Numbered from the stretch's first letter, positions 51,669-60,795 are shown. The stretch is DNA of 64,000 nucleotides from Chloroflexota bacterium (GCA_013112575.1 JABFGG010000005.1:62001-126000); one strand, 5' to 3'. Made by a program: numbers and translations. The notes: generated from the letters alone by a model not told the origin.

Positions 51669-52604
51669 ATGTTCCCTGTGCGTCCAGAAACTGCCGAGAG
51701 ATACCAGGAAAATATGCTGGATGTGCTTTTGCACATTGAAGCCAACCTGACGCGCGAACTCCCCCTGGAAGAACTGGCCGAAGTGGCCGGTTTTTCACCG
51801 TATCATTTCCATCGTATCTTCAGCGAGTTGCAGGGCGAAAAGGTAAAGGAATACATCCGTCGTTTGCGTCTGGAACGAGCCGTGTACCGCCTCAAGGTCA
51901 GTGGCGACAATGTGCTGGACATCGCGCTGGAGTCGGGCTTTAAAACACACGAAAGTTTCACGCGCGCCTTCAGCGAGCGTTTCGATCTAGCCCCTTCTGA
52001 ATTCCGCAGTTGGTTGGAAGGTTTTCGGACGCTGGCAGGCGGCAAGGATTTCAGCCTGGCCCTGGCGGGTTTAAGCAACGATAACCCATTAGAAGCAGTC
52101 AACAAACAAGCACAAGTAGTAGTTGAACAACAAAAACAGCCTGGCATGAACATGGCTTTTGTGCGCTATACAGAAAGTTATGAAAGTGTATTTTCAGAGG
52201 GTTTCCCCCACCCCTGGGAGCCTCTATTTGATTGGGCAGAGATCAAAGGTTTAGATAAAGAAAGCCTAAACTTAATTGGCATCTGTCACGATGACCCATT
52301 GCTTACGCCGCCTGAAAAGATACGCTTTGATGCTTGCATCGAGGTAGATAAGTTGGAAGAACGCCAGAATAAGGTCAACTTTAAACGCCTGGAAGCAGGC
52401 ATATGTGCCGTGCGTAGCCATAGCGGCGGGCCAGAAGAGATCGCCAACACCTATGGAACTATCGGCTTAGAGTGGCTTCCGCATGAAGGCTACTGCCTGA
52501 GTGCTGCGCCGCCTTTCGAAATCTACACGTATGAGTGGGTCGAAGGCAACCCCCAGCGCCAGGACACAAAAGCTTTTATCCCTCTGGAAGAAGTCCCGCA
52601 CTAA
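51669..52604 (+). CDS. AraC-family regulator with GyrI-like effector domain
   Basis: The ATG at 51669 follows GGAGTTG; the ORF-track TTG is one codon earlier. The 311-residue protein has two HTH motifs in its first 105 residues (LPLEELAEVAGFSPYHFHRIF and NVLDIALESGFKTHESFTRA) and a GyrI-like domain in residues 150-311 (YTESYESVFSEGFPHPWEPL, FDACIEVDKL, EGYCLSAAPPFEIYTYEWV-like end). Such regulators sense small hydrophobic or cationic molecules. The SRPBCC gene 9 bases downstream could bind the same ligand. Confidence 0.9.
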   Translation: MFPVRPETAERYQENMLDVLLHIEANLTRELPLEELAEVAGFSPYHFHRIFSELQGEKVKEYIRRLRLERAVYRLKVSGDNVLDIALESGFKTHESFTRAFSERFDLAPSEFRSWLEGFRTLAGGKDFSLALAGLSNDNPLEAVNKQAQVVVEQQKQPGMNMAFVRYTESYESVFSEGFPHPWEPLFDWAEIKGLDKESLNLIGICHDDPLLTPPEKIRFDACIEVDKLEERQNKVNFKRLEAGICAVRSHSGGPEEIANTYGTIGLEWLPHEGYCLSAAPPFEIYTYEWVEGNPQRQDTKAFIPLEEVPH

Positions 52605-52613
52605 GGAGACAGC

Positions 52614-53045
52614 ATGGCAGGATTTGAACTCAGCACAACCATCAAACGCCCCATTGAAGATGTCTTTGCATTCATCAGCAACGTGTGTGTTGGCGTAGAG
52701 ATCATTGATGAGATCATTGCCTGCGAGAAACTGACCGAGGGACCTATCGGCCTGAACACGCGTTTTCTGGAAACCCGGCTGGTCAACGGCAATGAAGCCC
52801 AGGCCGAACTGGAGATCATGGCCTACGAACCACCCCACAAAGTTACCGTCGGTGGGGAGATGGATGGCGTCGAAAGTCTTTACCACTACACATTGACACA
52901 AGATAGCGATAGCACACTATTACATTGGGAAGCTGATATCCGAGCACAGGGTTTACGACGCTTAGTGCTACCGATCTTAGTGGGCTTCCTGAAAACAGAA
53001 GATGCTAAACACCTGGAGAAGGTGAAACAGGCGCTGGAGAAGTAA
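52614..53045 (+). CDS. SRPBCC-family protein
   Basis: The 143-residue protein opens with FELSTTIKRPIEDVFAFISN, the standard first strand and helix of the START/SRPBCC ligand-binding fold, and includes FLETRLVNGNEAQAELEIMA and a C-terminal helix. The family binds hydrophobic ligands in a deep cavity and may be a polyketide cyclase/dehydrase-like enzyme. It is co-transcribed with the AraC-family gene, with AAGGAGACAGC before the ATG. Confidence 0.82.
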   Translation: MAGFELSTTIKRPIEDVFAFISNVCVGVEIIDEIIACEKLTEGPIGLNTRFLETRLVNGNEAQAELEIMAYEPPHKVTVGGEMDGVESLYHYTLTQDSDSTLLHWEADIRAQGLRRLVLPILVGFLKTEDAKHLEKVKQALEK

Positions 53046-53048
53046 ACA

Positions 53049-54269
53049 TTATCTCCAATCAATAATGCTGGCCCCTGACAATTGATCTATTCTTTGTATT
53101 TCCCAAGTGTCAATCCTTAAAAACCAGACTTCTTCAGAAAATACACCGGGCTCATCATCCGGTTCCCTCTTTAAGCTATTGATCAACAAATAATCTGAAT
53201 TCGGGGACCAAAACATGAGTCCAGATGAAACTATCGGAAGTTTACGACCTGGGCCTCCATCTGCTGGAATTAGCCAAATTCCTCTTTCTTTAGGATTCTC
53301 TGCCAGCGCATATAATGCAAGCCATTTGTCATCAGGACTCCATTCAGCCGCTAAAGGCCAGCCATCCACCCCTAGCGGGAGGTAGCTATGCAATATACTC
53401 GCATTGGTTGATTCGAGTTCGATGATAATCAGGGATATATTCCAGCCCTTCAACGAATCATCACCCTCGATACCGGCGATCCAGGCAATGCGCGTCCCAT
53501 CATGTGACCAGGCCGGGCTTGCTATTCGTTCAATTTCTCCAGGCAATTGACCTCGAGGGATTTCCAACTGATTTACACCAGAATTCATGTCATAGACCAA
53601 GGGTTTGTCAGGAAAACCGCTGAACGCAAATTTCCGGCCGTTCGGGGAAAAGGAGGGACCTGAAGAAATTTCCTCAGATAAAACACTTATCTCACCACTT
53701 CGAATATTTAATGTAGACGGGCTTCCGAACGAATAAGGGGCACCATATACACCCATGAGTACGGTATCGGTCCGCCCGGGCCACCACATGGCCCCGCCTT
53801 CAAATTCTTCTTCGTCACCGCTTGTATTGGTCAGGTTCCTGGATGTACAGGATTGATGATCCATCAGCCACAGATTCCACTCCTCAACAAAGAGGGCATA
53901 ACGCAAATCAGAGGATACATTTCTTGAAGCAAAACAATCATAGAGTTGCTGACTATTCCCTTCATCATCAATCGTCCAGATAGTGTCATCAATTCCGTAA
54001 AGCAAACCACTCAATAACCGCATATCCGTTTCAGCCAGCAACGGAACTGTGGGCGTTGGTTTGAAGGTGGGGGTTGGCGAAGCAGTGGACTGAGGGGGAC
54101 GTGTATTTGTAGGCGAAGGCGTGGCTGTTGGAGATGGTGTTTCTGTGTGAACTGCAATGTCGGTATCATTAATTTCAACCAGGGCACAACCAGCAATAAT
54201 CCCCGTAACAAAAACCATCAACAAGATTTGAATAAGTCTTCTCTTGGTCTGCATTTGTAAATTGCTCAT
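53049..54269 (-). CDS. TolB-like propeller lipoprotein
   Basis: The 406-residue product has a signal peptide with lipobox GIIAGCAL, a Pro/Thr linker, and from about residue 85 a series of PD40/WD40-like propeller blades such as GPSFSPNGRKFAFSGFPDKP, ASPAWSHDGTRIAWIAG and AAEWSPDDKWLALYAL. It is a surface propeller without a catalytic domain. The start at 54269 is preceded by GGGAGAGAA. The gene is richer in A and T than its neighbours, like the propeller lipoprotein gene at 21112. Ligand unknown. Confidence 0.82.
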   Translation of the reverse strand: MSNLQMQTKRRLIQILLMVFVTGIIAGCALVEINDTDIAVHTETPSPTATPSPTNTRPPQSTASPTPTFKPTPTVPLLAETDMRLLSGLLYGIDDTIWTIDDEGNSQQLYDCFASRNVSSDLRYALFVEEWNLWLMDHQSCTSRNLTNTSGDEEEFEGGAMWWPGRTDTVLMGVYGAPYSFGSPSTLNIRSGEISVLSEEISSGPSFSPNGRKFAFSGFPDKPLVYDMNSGVNQLEIPRGQLPGEIERIASPAWSHDGTRIAWIAGIEGDDSLKGWNISLIIIELESTNASILHSYLPLGVDGWPLAAEWSPDDKWLALYALAENPKERGIWLIPADGGPGRKLPIVSSGLMFWSPNSDYLLINSLKREPDDEPGVFSEEVWFLRIDTWEIQRIDQLSGASIIDWR

Positions 54270-54357
54270 TTTCTCTCCCTTGCCGCGAAACTGCAGCCTT
54301 GCAAAACAGCAAACTTAATTGCCGGGTGGGAACATGACGGCAATAGTGCTGATACGC

Positions 54358-54463
54358 TGGACAAAGTGAAAAGGTGTATGCTATAGCTAGCTTTTTCAAA
54401 GCTTCAGCCTCTCTTCCTCCTTCACAAAAACGCTCTCATTGCAGAGCGTTTTTGTGTTTTCCA
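54358..54463 (+). ncRNA. Candidate small RNA or attenuator before the RDD gene
   Basis: A possible promoter (TGGACA at 54358, TATAGC near 54382) is followed by about 70 bases with a C-rich stretch CCTCTCTTCCTCCTTC and a clean terminator: CACAAAAACGCTCT and AGAGCGTTTTTGTG form a 14-bp stem (54423-54456), followed by TTTTCC. No gene precedes it on this strand, so a terminator here is unexpected. The C-rich part could pair with ribosome-binding sites. It could instead attenuate the RDD gene. Confidence 0.35.
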
Positions 54464-54500
54464 AATTGACCCGTGCATATGGGGATGATAACATTCCCGC

Positions 54501-55057
54501 ATGAACTACGCTCCCCTATGGCGACGGCTCGTTGCCTACTTCATTGATGGTTTGATTGCCTTTGGTGTGGTGCTTGTCATCCTGCAAAGCCTGATCTTCC
54601 CCCTGCTTTCCGGCTCCTCGGAGAGTTTTATCTTTCGGGGCCCCGCATTGAAATCTATACCTTATTAACCATCTCCCTACCAGTATGGCTCTATTTTGCC
54701 ATCATGGAAAGCCGCGGCAAGGGCGCCACTGTGGGCAAACGCTTACTAGGCATTCACGTCAAAACAGCAGATGGAGAAGTCTTGACTTTCACCCAGGCTT
54801 TGTCACGCACGATTATCAAATTGCTGCCCTGGGAGATCGCCCATATGGTCATCAACCTGCCGACTAACGCCTGGATCAACCCGGCAACAGGTGTAGTTGA
54901 TCCTGCCAATGCGGTCATGGGGCCATTTCGTAGCGGCATTCTATTGTCAGTTTATTTGTTGGCCTTTGCCTACGTGGTCCTGGCGTGGCGCAGCCCGCAA
55001 AAGCAAAGTCTGCACGACCGCTTTATGGGCACGGTTGTGCTACAAAGTGAGTCTTAG
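54501..55057 (+). pseudogene. RDD-family membrane protein gene broken by a frameshift
   Basis: The frame that opens at 54501 reads MNYAPLWRRLVAYFIDGLIA, a perfect RDD start, and continues to SESFIFRGP, after which it stops at TAA. The continuation in another frame reads IEIYTLLTISLPVWLYFAIM, then ESRGKGATVGKRLLGIHVKT and SLHDRFMGTVVLQ, the rest of an RDD protein. A one-base deletion near 54640-54652, around CGGGGCCCCGC, explains both parts. The ORF track shows only the second part (54704). Either the gene is dead or the assembly dropped one base. The gene stops overlap the converging cobalamin gene by 4 bases. Confidence 0.8.
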
Positions 55058-55617
55058 GCGCGCGAATCCCATAAGGGTTCATCGATGCCCCTCTGTTGAT
55101 TCTCATACCGCCCCATCACAAAAAGCGCATCCGATAAACGGTTGAGGTAGGCCTGGGTCAACTCACCCGGGTCTTCTTCTTGTGCAAGGGTAACTACAGC
55201 GCGTTCGGCCCGGCGGCAGATCGTGCGGGCAACCTGCAAAAAAGCCGCACCCGATGAACCGCCCGGTAGGATGAAATTCTCCAAAGGCCCCACTACTTCA
55301 TTCAATTCATCGATCAACTCTTCCAGGGAATCTACGTGGCGCTGCTCGACGCGCGGCACTTCAAACTCCTTTTTGTCTTCTTCAGGAAAAGCCAGATCTG
55401 ACCCCAAATTGAATAGTTCATTCTGGATATTGGGCAAACTTTGCATAAGCCGATCACTCAAGCCCTGTGCCATGGCCGCACCGATCATTGAATTCAACTC
55501 GTCAACTACGCCATAAGCATCCACCCGCACATGGTTTTTTGGAACACGCTGTCGCGTACCCAGCGAGGTTTCACCCTGGTCGCCTCCACGAGTATAGATC
55601 TTGGTCAAACGGGGCAT
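55054..55617 (-). CDS. PduO-type cob(I)alamin adenosyltransferase
   Basis: The start at 55617 ([20 protein letters not shown]) is preceded by TGAGGTG; the ORF-track start is 4 codons earlier. The 187-residue protein attaches the adenosyl group to cobalamin. The ATP-binding opening [19 protein letters not shown], the helix [14 protein letters not shown], the [12 protein letters not shown] stretch and [27 protein letters not shown] are diagnostic. It supplies adenosylcobalamin, the cofactor used by CarH-type light sensors, which fits the candidate operator at 17498. Confidence 0.95.
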   Translation of the reverse strand: MPRLTKIYTRGGDQGETSLGTRQRVPKNHVRVDAYGVVDELNSMIGAAMAQGLSDRLMQSLPNIQNELFNLGSDLAFPEEDKKEFEVPRVEQRHVDSLEELIDELNEVVGPLENFILPGGSSGAAFLQVARTICRRAERAVVTLAQEEDPGELTQAYLNRLSDALFVMGRYENQQRGIDEPLWDSRA

Positions 55618-55708
55618 GCAGCACCTCAACGTTACAGTTTTGATGGAATTATATCCCAGCCATAAGGTGCTGCTTACATAGCCCCTGCTTTTGCGTTATC
55701 ATAGTTTT

Positions 55709-57442
55709 ATGCGTCGTTTGGAAACCCTACTTTTGGCCGACCGAATCGTGGTCGCTGTACGCTGGCTGGGGCTCATCAGCCTGGCAGCCCTGGCATTTGC
55801 AGGCGATGAGGTTTCCACGGTGCTACAAACCCTGTTTTTTCTAGGTGGTGTGGGCAACTTCATCCTAACCGGGTTAACTCTCTTCCGAAGACGACTACCC
55901 AGCCACGAATATGTCAGCATCGCAGCAGATGTCATCCTGGCCTCACTCTTATTCCGGGTAAGTGGAACCATCAATGGCTCTCTGATCTGGGCGGGTTTAC
56001 TCCCAGTGGTAACTGGCGCAGTTTATTATGCTGCACAGGGCGGGTTGCTCGGAGCCATGCTCAGTCTGATCGGCATGAGTGTTATGGCATTCTTCGATAC
56101 TTCAGTATCTGAGACCTTACGAGCCTTCATTTTGCCCTCAATTGTCTTCCTTGGGGGTGGCCTGGTATTGGGCTTTCTAAGCCGCAACGCCAGCAATGAA
56201 TTAAAGCAGCGCCTGTTGAGTGAGGTGGGCATCGGCGCACAATCACGACGTCTGGCGCGCAATCGTATCCAGGCGGTCTATGACATCACGGCCAAACTCA
56301 ACTCCACCCTCAATTACTCGCGGGTCCTGGATCTGGCGCTGGATGTCAGCAATCAGGCCCTGGCCCAACCGGGCAGAGGTACCCCTCTTGTCAGCGCATT
56401 CTATTTATATAACGGTGGCATGCTTGAAGTGGGTTCTGCTCGCCGCTATACACCATCAGACATGCGCGTAACCTTACGCGGCAAACGTGGGCTGCTGGCC
56501 AGTGCCATCAATGCCGGTACACCGCGCTTCATGAAGAACCCCAGCGCAGACCCGGAGTTCCGTCGTATCGTGGCTCTCAGTAACTGCAAATCTGTATACT
56601 GCTACCCGCTAAAATCGGGGCTGGACGTTTATGGTGTGTTGATCTTCGGCAGCGAAGACGAAAACTATTTTGTCGAAGAAAATCGCGAGATACTTAACAT
56701 CGTGGGCAGAAATGCCCAGGTGTCATTGCAGAATGCACGCCTCTACCAGGAACTCGAAGAAGAGAAGCAACGCATCATCCAGATACAGGAAGAGACCCAA
56801 CAAAAACTGGCGCGTGACCTGCACGATGGGCCTACCCAATCTGTAGCGGCGATTGCCATGCGCGTGAATTTCGCCCGCCGTCTGATGGAACGCGACATCA
56901 ACGCCACAGGGGAAGAGTTGTTCAAGATCGAAGACCTGGCCCGGCGTACCACCAAAGAAATTCGTCACATGCTGTTCACGCTGCGACCACTTGTATTGGA
57001 ATCCTCAGGCCTGGTCCCAGCTCTCGAGTCGATGGCGGAGAAAATGGATGAAACCTACGAGCAAAAGGTCAGCGTGGAAGCCGACCCCGGCATCGATCAG
57101 CAATTGGAATCGCGCAAACAAGCCGTGGCTTTCTATTTAGTAGAAGAAGCGACCAATAACGCTCGCAAGCATGCCGAGGCCGAGCACATCTGGATCCGCA
57201 TCAAGCCAGCGGGCGAAGACCTGGTGCTACTGGAGATCGAGGACGACGGCGAAGGCTTTGACTTGTCTGCCGTTGAAGCCACCTACGATGATCGCGGCAG
57301 CCTCGGCTTGCTGAACATGCGCGAGCGCGCGGAACTTATCAGCAGTGTCTTGCAAATTGACTCACGCCCCAAGCGTGGCACGCGCGTACGAGTGTGGATC
57401 CCCTTGACTGAAGCGGCCATTGAACGCATCAAAAATGCTTGA
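55709..57442 (+). CDS. Orphan sensor histidine kinase (NarL-partner type) with GAF domain
   Basis: The ATG at 55709 is chosen because the ORF-track TTG at 55691 lies upstream of a TATCAT -10 box (55697-55702), which puts the transcription start close to this ATG. The 577-residue protein has about six N-terminal membrane helices, a GAF-like domain (about 200-345, with FYLYNGGMLEVGSARRY), a dimerisation helix with the phosphoacceptor His in LARDLHDGPTQSVAAIAMRV, and a HATPase domain (VEEATNNARKHAEAEHIWIR, DDGEGFDL, GSLGLLNMRERA). No response regulator gene is adjacent. It heads a tight operon that runs to 60779. Confidence 0.9.
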   Translation: MRRLETLLLADRIVVAVRWLGLISLAALAFAGDEVSTVLQTLFFLGGVGNFILTGLTLFRRRLPSHEYVSIAADVILASLLFRVSGTINGSLIWAGLLPVVTGAVYYAAQGGLLGAMLSLIGMSVMAFFDTSVSETLRAFILPSIVFLGGGLVLGFLSRNASNELKQRLLSEVGIGAQSRRLARNRIQAVYDITAKLNSTLNYSRVLDLALDVSNQALAQPGRGTPLVSAFYLYNGGMLEVGSARRYTPSDMRVTLRGKRGLLASAINAGTPRFMKNPSADPEFRRIVALSNCKSVYCYPLKSGLDVYGVLIFGSEDENYFVEENREILNIVGRNAQVSLQNARLYQELEEEKQRIIQIQEETQQKLARDLHDGPTQSVAAIAMRVNFARRLMERDINATGEELFKIEDLARRTTKEIRHMLFTLRPLVLESSGLVPALESMAEKMDETYEQKVSVEADPGIDQQLESRKQAVAFYLVEEATNNARKHAEAEHIWIRIKPAGEDLVLLEIEDDGEGFDLSAVEATYDDRGSLGLLNMRERAELISSVLQIDSRPKRGTRVRVWIPLTEAAIERIKNA

Positions 57443-57833
57443 TTCGCAACCTGCTCCAGATAAGTTGCGCTTTTGGCTACGGCTATGTGGTTTGCTGATC
57501 GGTTTCTTGTTTTTGGTGTGGTTGCCTTTTGAGGATGTGGATGTAGTCTATACGATATCCCTTGCCATCGCCGTTGGAGCCTGGTTATTGCTGCGGTTGA
57601 TTTACCAAAAGCAATACCATCTTTGGCAATTTGCGCTCTCCGGTTCAGTATTCGGGTTACTGGTATCCCCTTTAGCTCTGACCTTGATGGCCTTCAAAAG
57701 CAGCCTACATGCCCACGGTTTCAGTGACTTTGCACTTCCCCAGATAAGAACTGTTTTGGCTGCAACCCCCTGGTTCATCCTGGGTGGCTTACTTCTGGGG
57801 CTTGCGATCTACACACTAAACCGGCCAGCATAA
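57435..57833 (+). CDS. Small polytopic membrane protein
   Basis: The ATG at 57435 overlaps the end of the kinase gene by 8 bases; the ORF-track TTG is less likely. The 132-residue protein has four hydrophobic helices (CGLLIGFLFLVWL, VYTISLAIAVGAWLLL, FALSGSVFGLLVSPLAL, ATPWFILGGLLLGLAI). No family is recognised. Its tight coupling with the kinase suggests they act together. The hydrolase gene starts at the base after its stop. Confidence 0.7.
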   Translation: MLDSQPAPDKLRFWLRLCGLLIGFLFLVWLPFEDVDVVYTISLAIAVGAWLLLRLIYQKQYHLWQFALSGSVFGLLVSPLALTLMAFKSSLHAHGFSDFALPQIRTVLAATPWFILGGLLLGLAIYTLNRPA

Positions 57834-58598
57834 ATGCCAACTCAAAACTCGATCTACTATTACGCTTCAAAAGGTGGCTCTGCCACTAAGCCACCTGTGG
57901 TACTCATTCATGGCGCAGGTGGTGACCATAGCCACTTTCCACACACCGTTCGTCGCTTGCCCGGTTACCGTATCTTTGCCCTCGACTTGCCTGCGCATGG
58001 CAAGTCCGGTGGATTGGGACAGCAAAACATTTCTGCCTACACCTGGCAGGTTCTGGATTGGATGCTTGACTTAGGCATCCCCCATGCGGTGTTTGTAGGC
58101 CATTCGATGGGTGGAGCAATTGCCCAGACCCTGGCGTTGGATCACACGGAACACGTGCTTGGCCTTGGTCTGTTTGGGACGGGGGCGCGCTTACGGGTCG
58201 GGCCAGAGCTGCTGGATAAACTCAGCCGGGAGAACACCTTTGAGGCCGCGGTAGACTTGATCAATTCTGGGTACTTCTCCGGGGAATTGGGACTGACCAT
58301 CCCGGTCAATGTCCGCGGCAAATTAGCCAAAACCCGCCCTCCGGTCGTGCATGGTGATTATCTGGCCTGCAATGAGTTCGACCGCATGGAGGAAATCAAA
58401 AATATAAAAGTACCCACGCTGGTGGTGTGTGGCGAGAATGACCCTATGACCCCACCCAAGTATTCCCAATATCTGGCGGAAACCATCCCCAACGCAAAAC
58501 TTGAACTCATTCCCAAATCCGCCCACTTGGCCATGCTGGAACAGCCTGACCTGGTAGCCAAAGTTTTAGAGAACTTTTTAGACTCCATCCCCTATTGA
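57834..58598 (+). CDS. Alpha/beta hydrolase
   Basis: The 254-residue protein has the HG oxyanion motif VVLIHGAGGDHSHFPHTV, the strand FALDLPAHGKSGG, the nucleophile elbow VFVGHSMGGAIAQTLAL, the acid in VVCGENDPMTPP and the His in PKSAHLAMLEQP. It is a complete serine hydrolase of the esterase/lipase type with no signal peptide. Substrate unknown. It starts immediately after the stop of the small membrane protein gene and its end overlaps the next gene by 4 bases. Confidence 0.88.
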   Translation: MPTQNSIYYYASKGGSATKPPVVLIHGAGGDHSHFPHTVRRLPGYRIFALDLPAHGKSGGLGQQNISAYTWQVLDWMLDLGIPHAVFVGHSMGGAIAQTLALDHTEHVLGLGLFGTGARLRVGPELLDKLSRENTFEAAVDLINSGYFSGELGLTIPVNVRGKLAKTRPPVVHGDYLACNEFDRMEEIKNIKVPTLVVCGENDPMTPPKYSQYLAETIPNAKLELIPKSAHLAMLEQPDLVAKVLENFLDSIPY

Positions 58599-59383
58599 GG
58601 CGTGTCATCTCACAGATCGTATTTGGATTCCATTGGTTGCTCAACGCGGTGGCCTTCATCATCGAGTTGGTGTTTTGCATTCCCGTATTGGGACGCGCTG
58701 CTAAGTGGCTCTGGAATCTTGTTTTGTTGTTGCCAGGCATCATCAGTCTTATTGTTGATTTCATTCTAAACCTGGCCGGTATCCAACTCGAAAAGAAAAT
58801 GCGGGTGGGTGTCATCGTGCTCAATGCCCCTGACGTGGGGAGGGTGGCCCAACCAGCTGAGATCATACAGGGTCTGACTTTTGCAGAACGCGTTTTCGCT
58901 GAACAGGCCAATGTAAAAATGGTCACCATAGTGGAAACTGCAACGATAGCTCCAGGGAACACAGCCCCCTGGCTACGTTATGAATCACATCCCAGCCCGC
59001 CTGCCATACTGAATGTACATTGCAACCTCTCGGCCGTATTGGAGGATCTATGGCTGGCTGGCGGTCATTTTGAATATTTCATGGCCACACGCTGGTTCGC
59101 TTCAAATTTTCGGCGCGTGTTTGGCCTGGGTTCTCCGCTGATCGTTTTTGTAGTCCGCGGCATAGAGAACTTCGGAGGCTGTTCATTAGGGCCTCTGTCT
59201 GATTACGTGACGATCGTACCCAACAGTCTGATATGCATTGCCCATGAGTTGGGCCATGCCTGCAACCTGCCGCATACAGAGGATCCGAGAAACTTGCTGC
59301 ACCATGCCCGCTGCGATCAACCACAGCTTACACGTTGGCAAGTGGCCGTGCTCCGTGCTTCGCGTCACGTCTCTTACTTTTAA
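58595..59383 (+). CDS. Membrane-anchored metzincin-like zinc protease
   Basis: The gene starts with TTG overlapping the previous stop. The 262-residue protein has two N-terminal hydrophobic helices (about 5-30 and 38-62), then a soluble domain with the zinc motif IAHELGHACNLPH near residue 223, in which the three His and the Glu are in place but the usual Gly of HExxHxxGxxH is Asn. A later CDQPQLTRWQVAVLR helix follows. The family is otherwise unrecognised. The operon context with a kinase and hydrolase suggests a role at the membrane. The start has no clear ribosome site. Confidence 0.7.
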   Translation: MRRVISQIVFGFHWLLNAVAFIIELVFCIPVLGRAAKWLWNLVLLLPGIISLIVDFILNLAGIQLEKKMRVGVIVLNAPDVGRVAQPAEIIQGLTFAERVFAEQANVKMVTIVETATIAPGNTAPWLRYESHPSPPAILNVHCNLSAVLEDLWLAGGHFEYFMATRWFASNFRRVFGLGSPLIVFVVRGIENFGGCSLGPLSDYVTIVPNSLICIAHELGHACNLPHTEDPRNLLHHARCDQPQLTRWQVAVLRASRHVSYF

Positions 59384-59393
59384 GGAAAGACAA

Positions 59394-59573
59394 ATGAAAA
59401 ACACACTTTACGTTCTATCAGCCTTATTATTCTTTGTCGGCGTTGTATGGATTTTACAAGGCATCAACATCATCCCCGGCAGTTTTATGACCGGTCAGAT
59501 CGAGTGGGCCTTTGCCGGAGCGGTCTGTGTCGTTGTAGGAGTCTTTGTGCTGCGCAACGCCCAAAGCCGTTAA
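59394..59573 (+). CDS. Small two-helix membrane protein (59 residues)
   Basis: The ATG at 59394 is preceded by AAGGAAAGACAA. The product, starting MKNTLYVLSALLFFVGVVWI, has two hydrophobic helices (about 4-22 and 36-53) around the loop QGINIIPGSFMTGQIEW. The ORF-track entry starts 52 codons too early inside the protease gene. It lies between the protease gene and the rRNA methyltransferase gene in the same operon. Small proteins of this layout with a QG.N.(I/L)PGS.M stretch are widespread but have no assigned function. Confidence 0.72.
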   Translation: MKNTLYVLSALLFFVGVVWILQGINIIPGSFMTGQIEWAFAGAVCVVVGVFVLRNAQSR

Positions 59574-59576
59574 GCC

Positions 59577-60779
59577 TTGACTTTCATCCGATCCGCTCCA
59601 AAGAAGCCTGTCAAGCTGCAACTGCGCCGTGACCTCGTGCGCAGCATCAAACGCGGGCATGCTTGGGTGTATGCCGATGCACTGCGAAGCAAACCTGACG
59701 CGCCACCAGGCTCCCAGGCTATCTTATTGGACAACCGCGGCGGCCGCGAGATCGCACGCGGCATTTATGACCCCGCGGGAGCAATCACCTTACGCATCGC
59801 CAGTACACAACGCGGCGAGACTTTAGATAATGAATGGGCGGAAAAGCGCATGTCGTATACTTTGGCTATGCGCAAACAGCTATTTGATGAAGATACAAGC
59901 TCCTATCGCCTCTTTAATGGAGAGGGCGACGGCCTGCCGGGGCTGGTGTGTGACGTTTACGGCAAGGCCGCAGTGCTAAAGGCGGATGGCCCTGCCGCCC
60001 AGGCTTTCTGGGATCTAACTGGCATTGCCCACTGGTTAGTTGAGCAGCTTGAACTGGACCTTGTGTACGAACGCTTCCGCGACAAATCGGGTGGGCGTGG
60101 GCAAATCCTTATTGGAAAGGTCCCAGATGAACCCATCCCTTTTGTGGAGCATGGTTTGCAGTTCACTGCCGACCTTGTACGAGGCCAAAAAACAGGGTTC
60201 TTCCTGGATCAACGCGACAACCGGCAACGCATTCAAGCCTTTAGCCAAAATAAACGCGTACTCAATGTATTTGGCTACACAGGTGGGTTCTCGGTATATG
60301 CCGGTGTGGCGGGTGCCTCTCATGTCACCACAGTAGATTTGGCGAAACCCGCTCTCAAAGCTGCCGAAAAGCACTGGCACATTAACAAACTTGAACCTGA
60401 CAAACACATCACGATCGCTGCTGACGCCTTTGAATACCTGGAGGAAGCTGCCAGGCAGAATCAATCCTGGGACCTGGTTATTCTTGATCCCCCATCTTTT
60501 GCCCCTTCAAAAGACAAATTGCCCCAAGCGCGCAAGGCCTACCAGAAGCTGATTGCTGCCGGGGCACAGGTCACCAGCCCTGGCGGCATCCTGGCAGCCG
60601 CTTCATGTTCCAGCCATGTAGATCGAGATACATTTTTGCAATTGTGCGAAGAAGGGGTTTCAAAAGCCCGCCGAAAAGCCATCACCCTCGGCATCCACGG
60701 ACAACCAGCCGACCACCCCGCCCCCCTCGTTATGCCGGAGTTGCACTATCTGAAATTCGTGCTGTTACAATTGGATTGA
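59577..60779 (+). CDS. RlmI-like 23S rRNA (cytosine-C5) methyltransferase
   Basis: The gene begins with TTG 3 bases after the previous stop; no upstream start is possible because of that stop. The 400-residue protein has an N-terminal PUA domain (LQLRRDLVRSIKRGHAWVYA), a middle EEHEE-like domain (LFNGEGDGLPGLVCDVYG) and a class I methyltransferase domain with RVLNVFGYTGGFSVYAG, the catalytic LVILDPPSFAPSKDK and the final AAASCSSHVDRDTF. E. coli RlmI methylates C1962 of 23S rRNA. It ends the operon that starts with the kinase. Confidence 0.92.
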   Translation: MTFIRSAPKKPVKLQLRRDLVRSIKRGHAWVYADALRSKPDAPPGSQAILLDNRGGREIARGIYDPAGAITLRIASTQRGETLDNEWAEKRMSYTLAMRKQLFDEDTSSYRLFNGEGDGLPGLVCDVYGKAAVLKADGPAAQAFWDLTGIAHWLVEQLELDLVYERFRDKSGGRGQILIGKVPDEPIPFVEHGLQFTADLVRGQKTGFFLDQRDNRQRIQAFSQNKRVLNVFGYTGGFSVYAGVAGASHVTTVDLAKPALKAAEKHWHINKLEPDKHITIAADAFEYLEEAARQNQSWDLVILDPPSFAPSKDKLPQARKAYQKLIAAGAQVTSPGGILAAASCSSHVDRDTFLQLCEEGVSKARRKAITLGIHGQPADHPAPLVMPELHYLKFVLLQLD

Positions 60780-60795
60780 TCAGGAGGAGGTCGTC

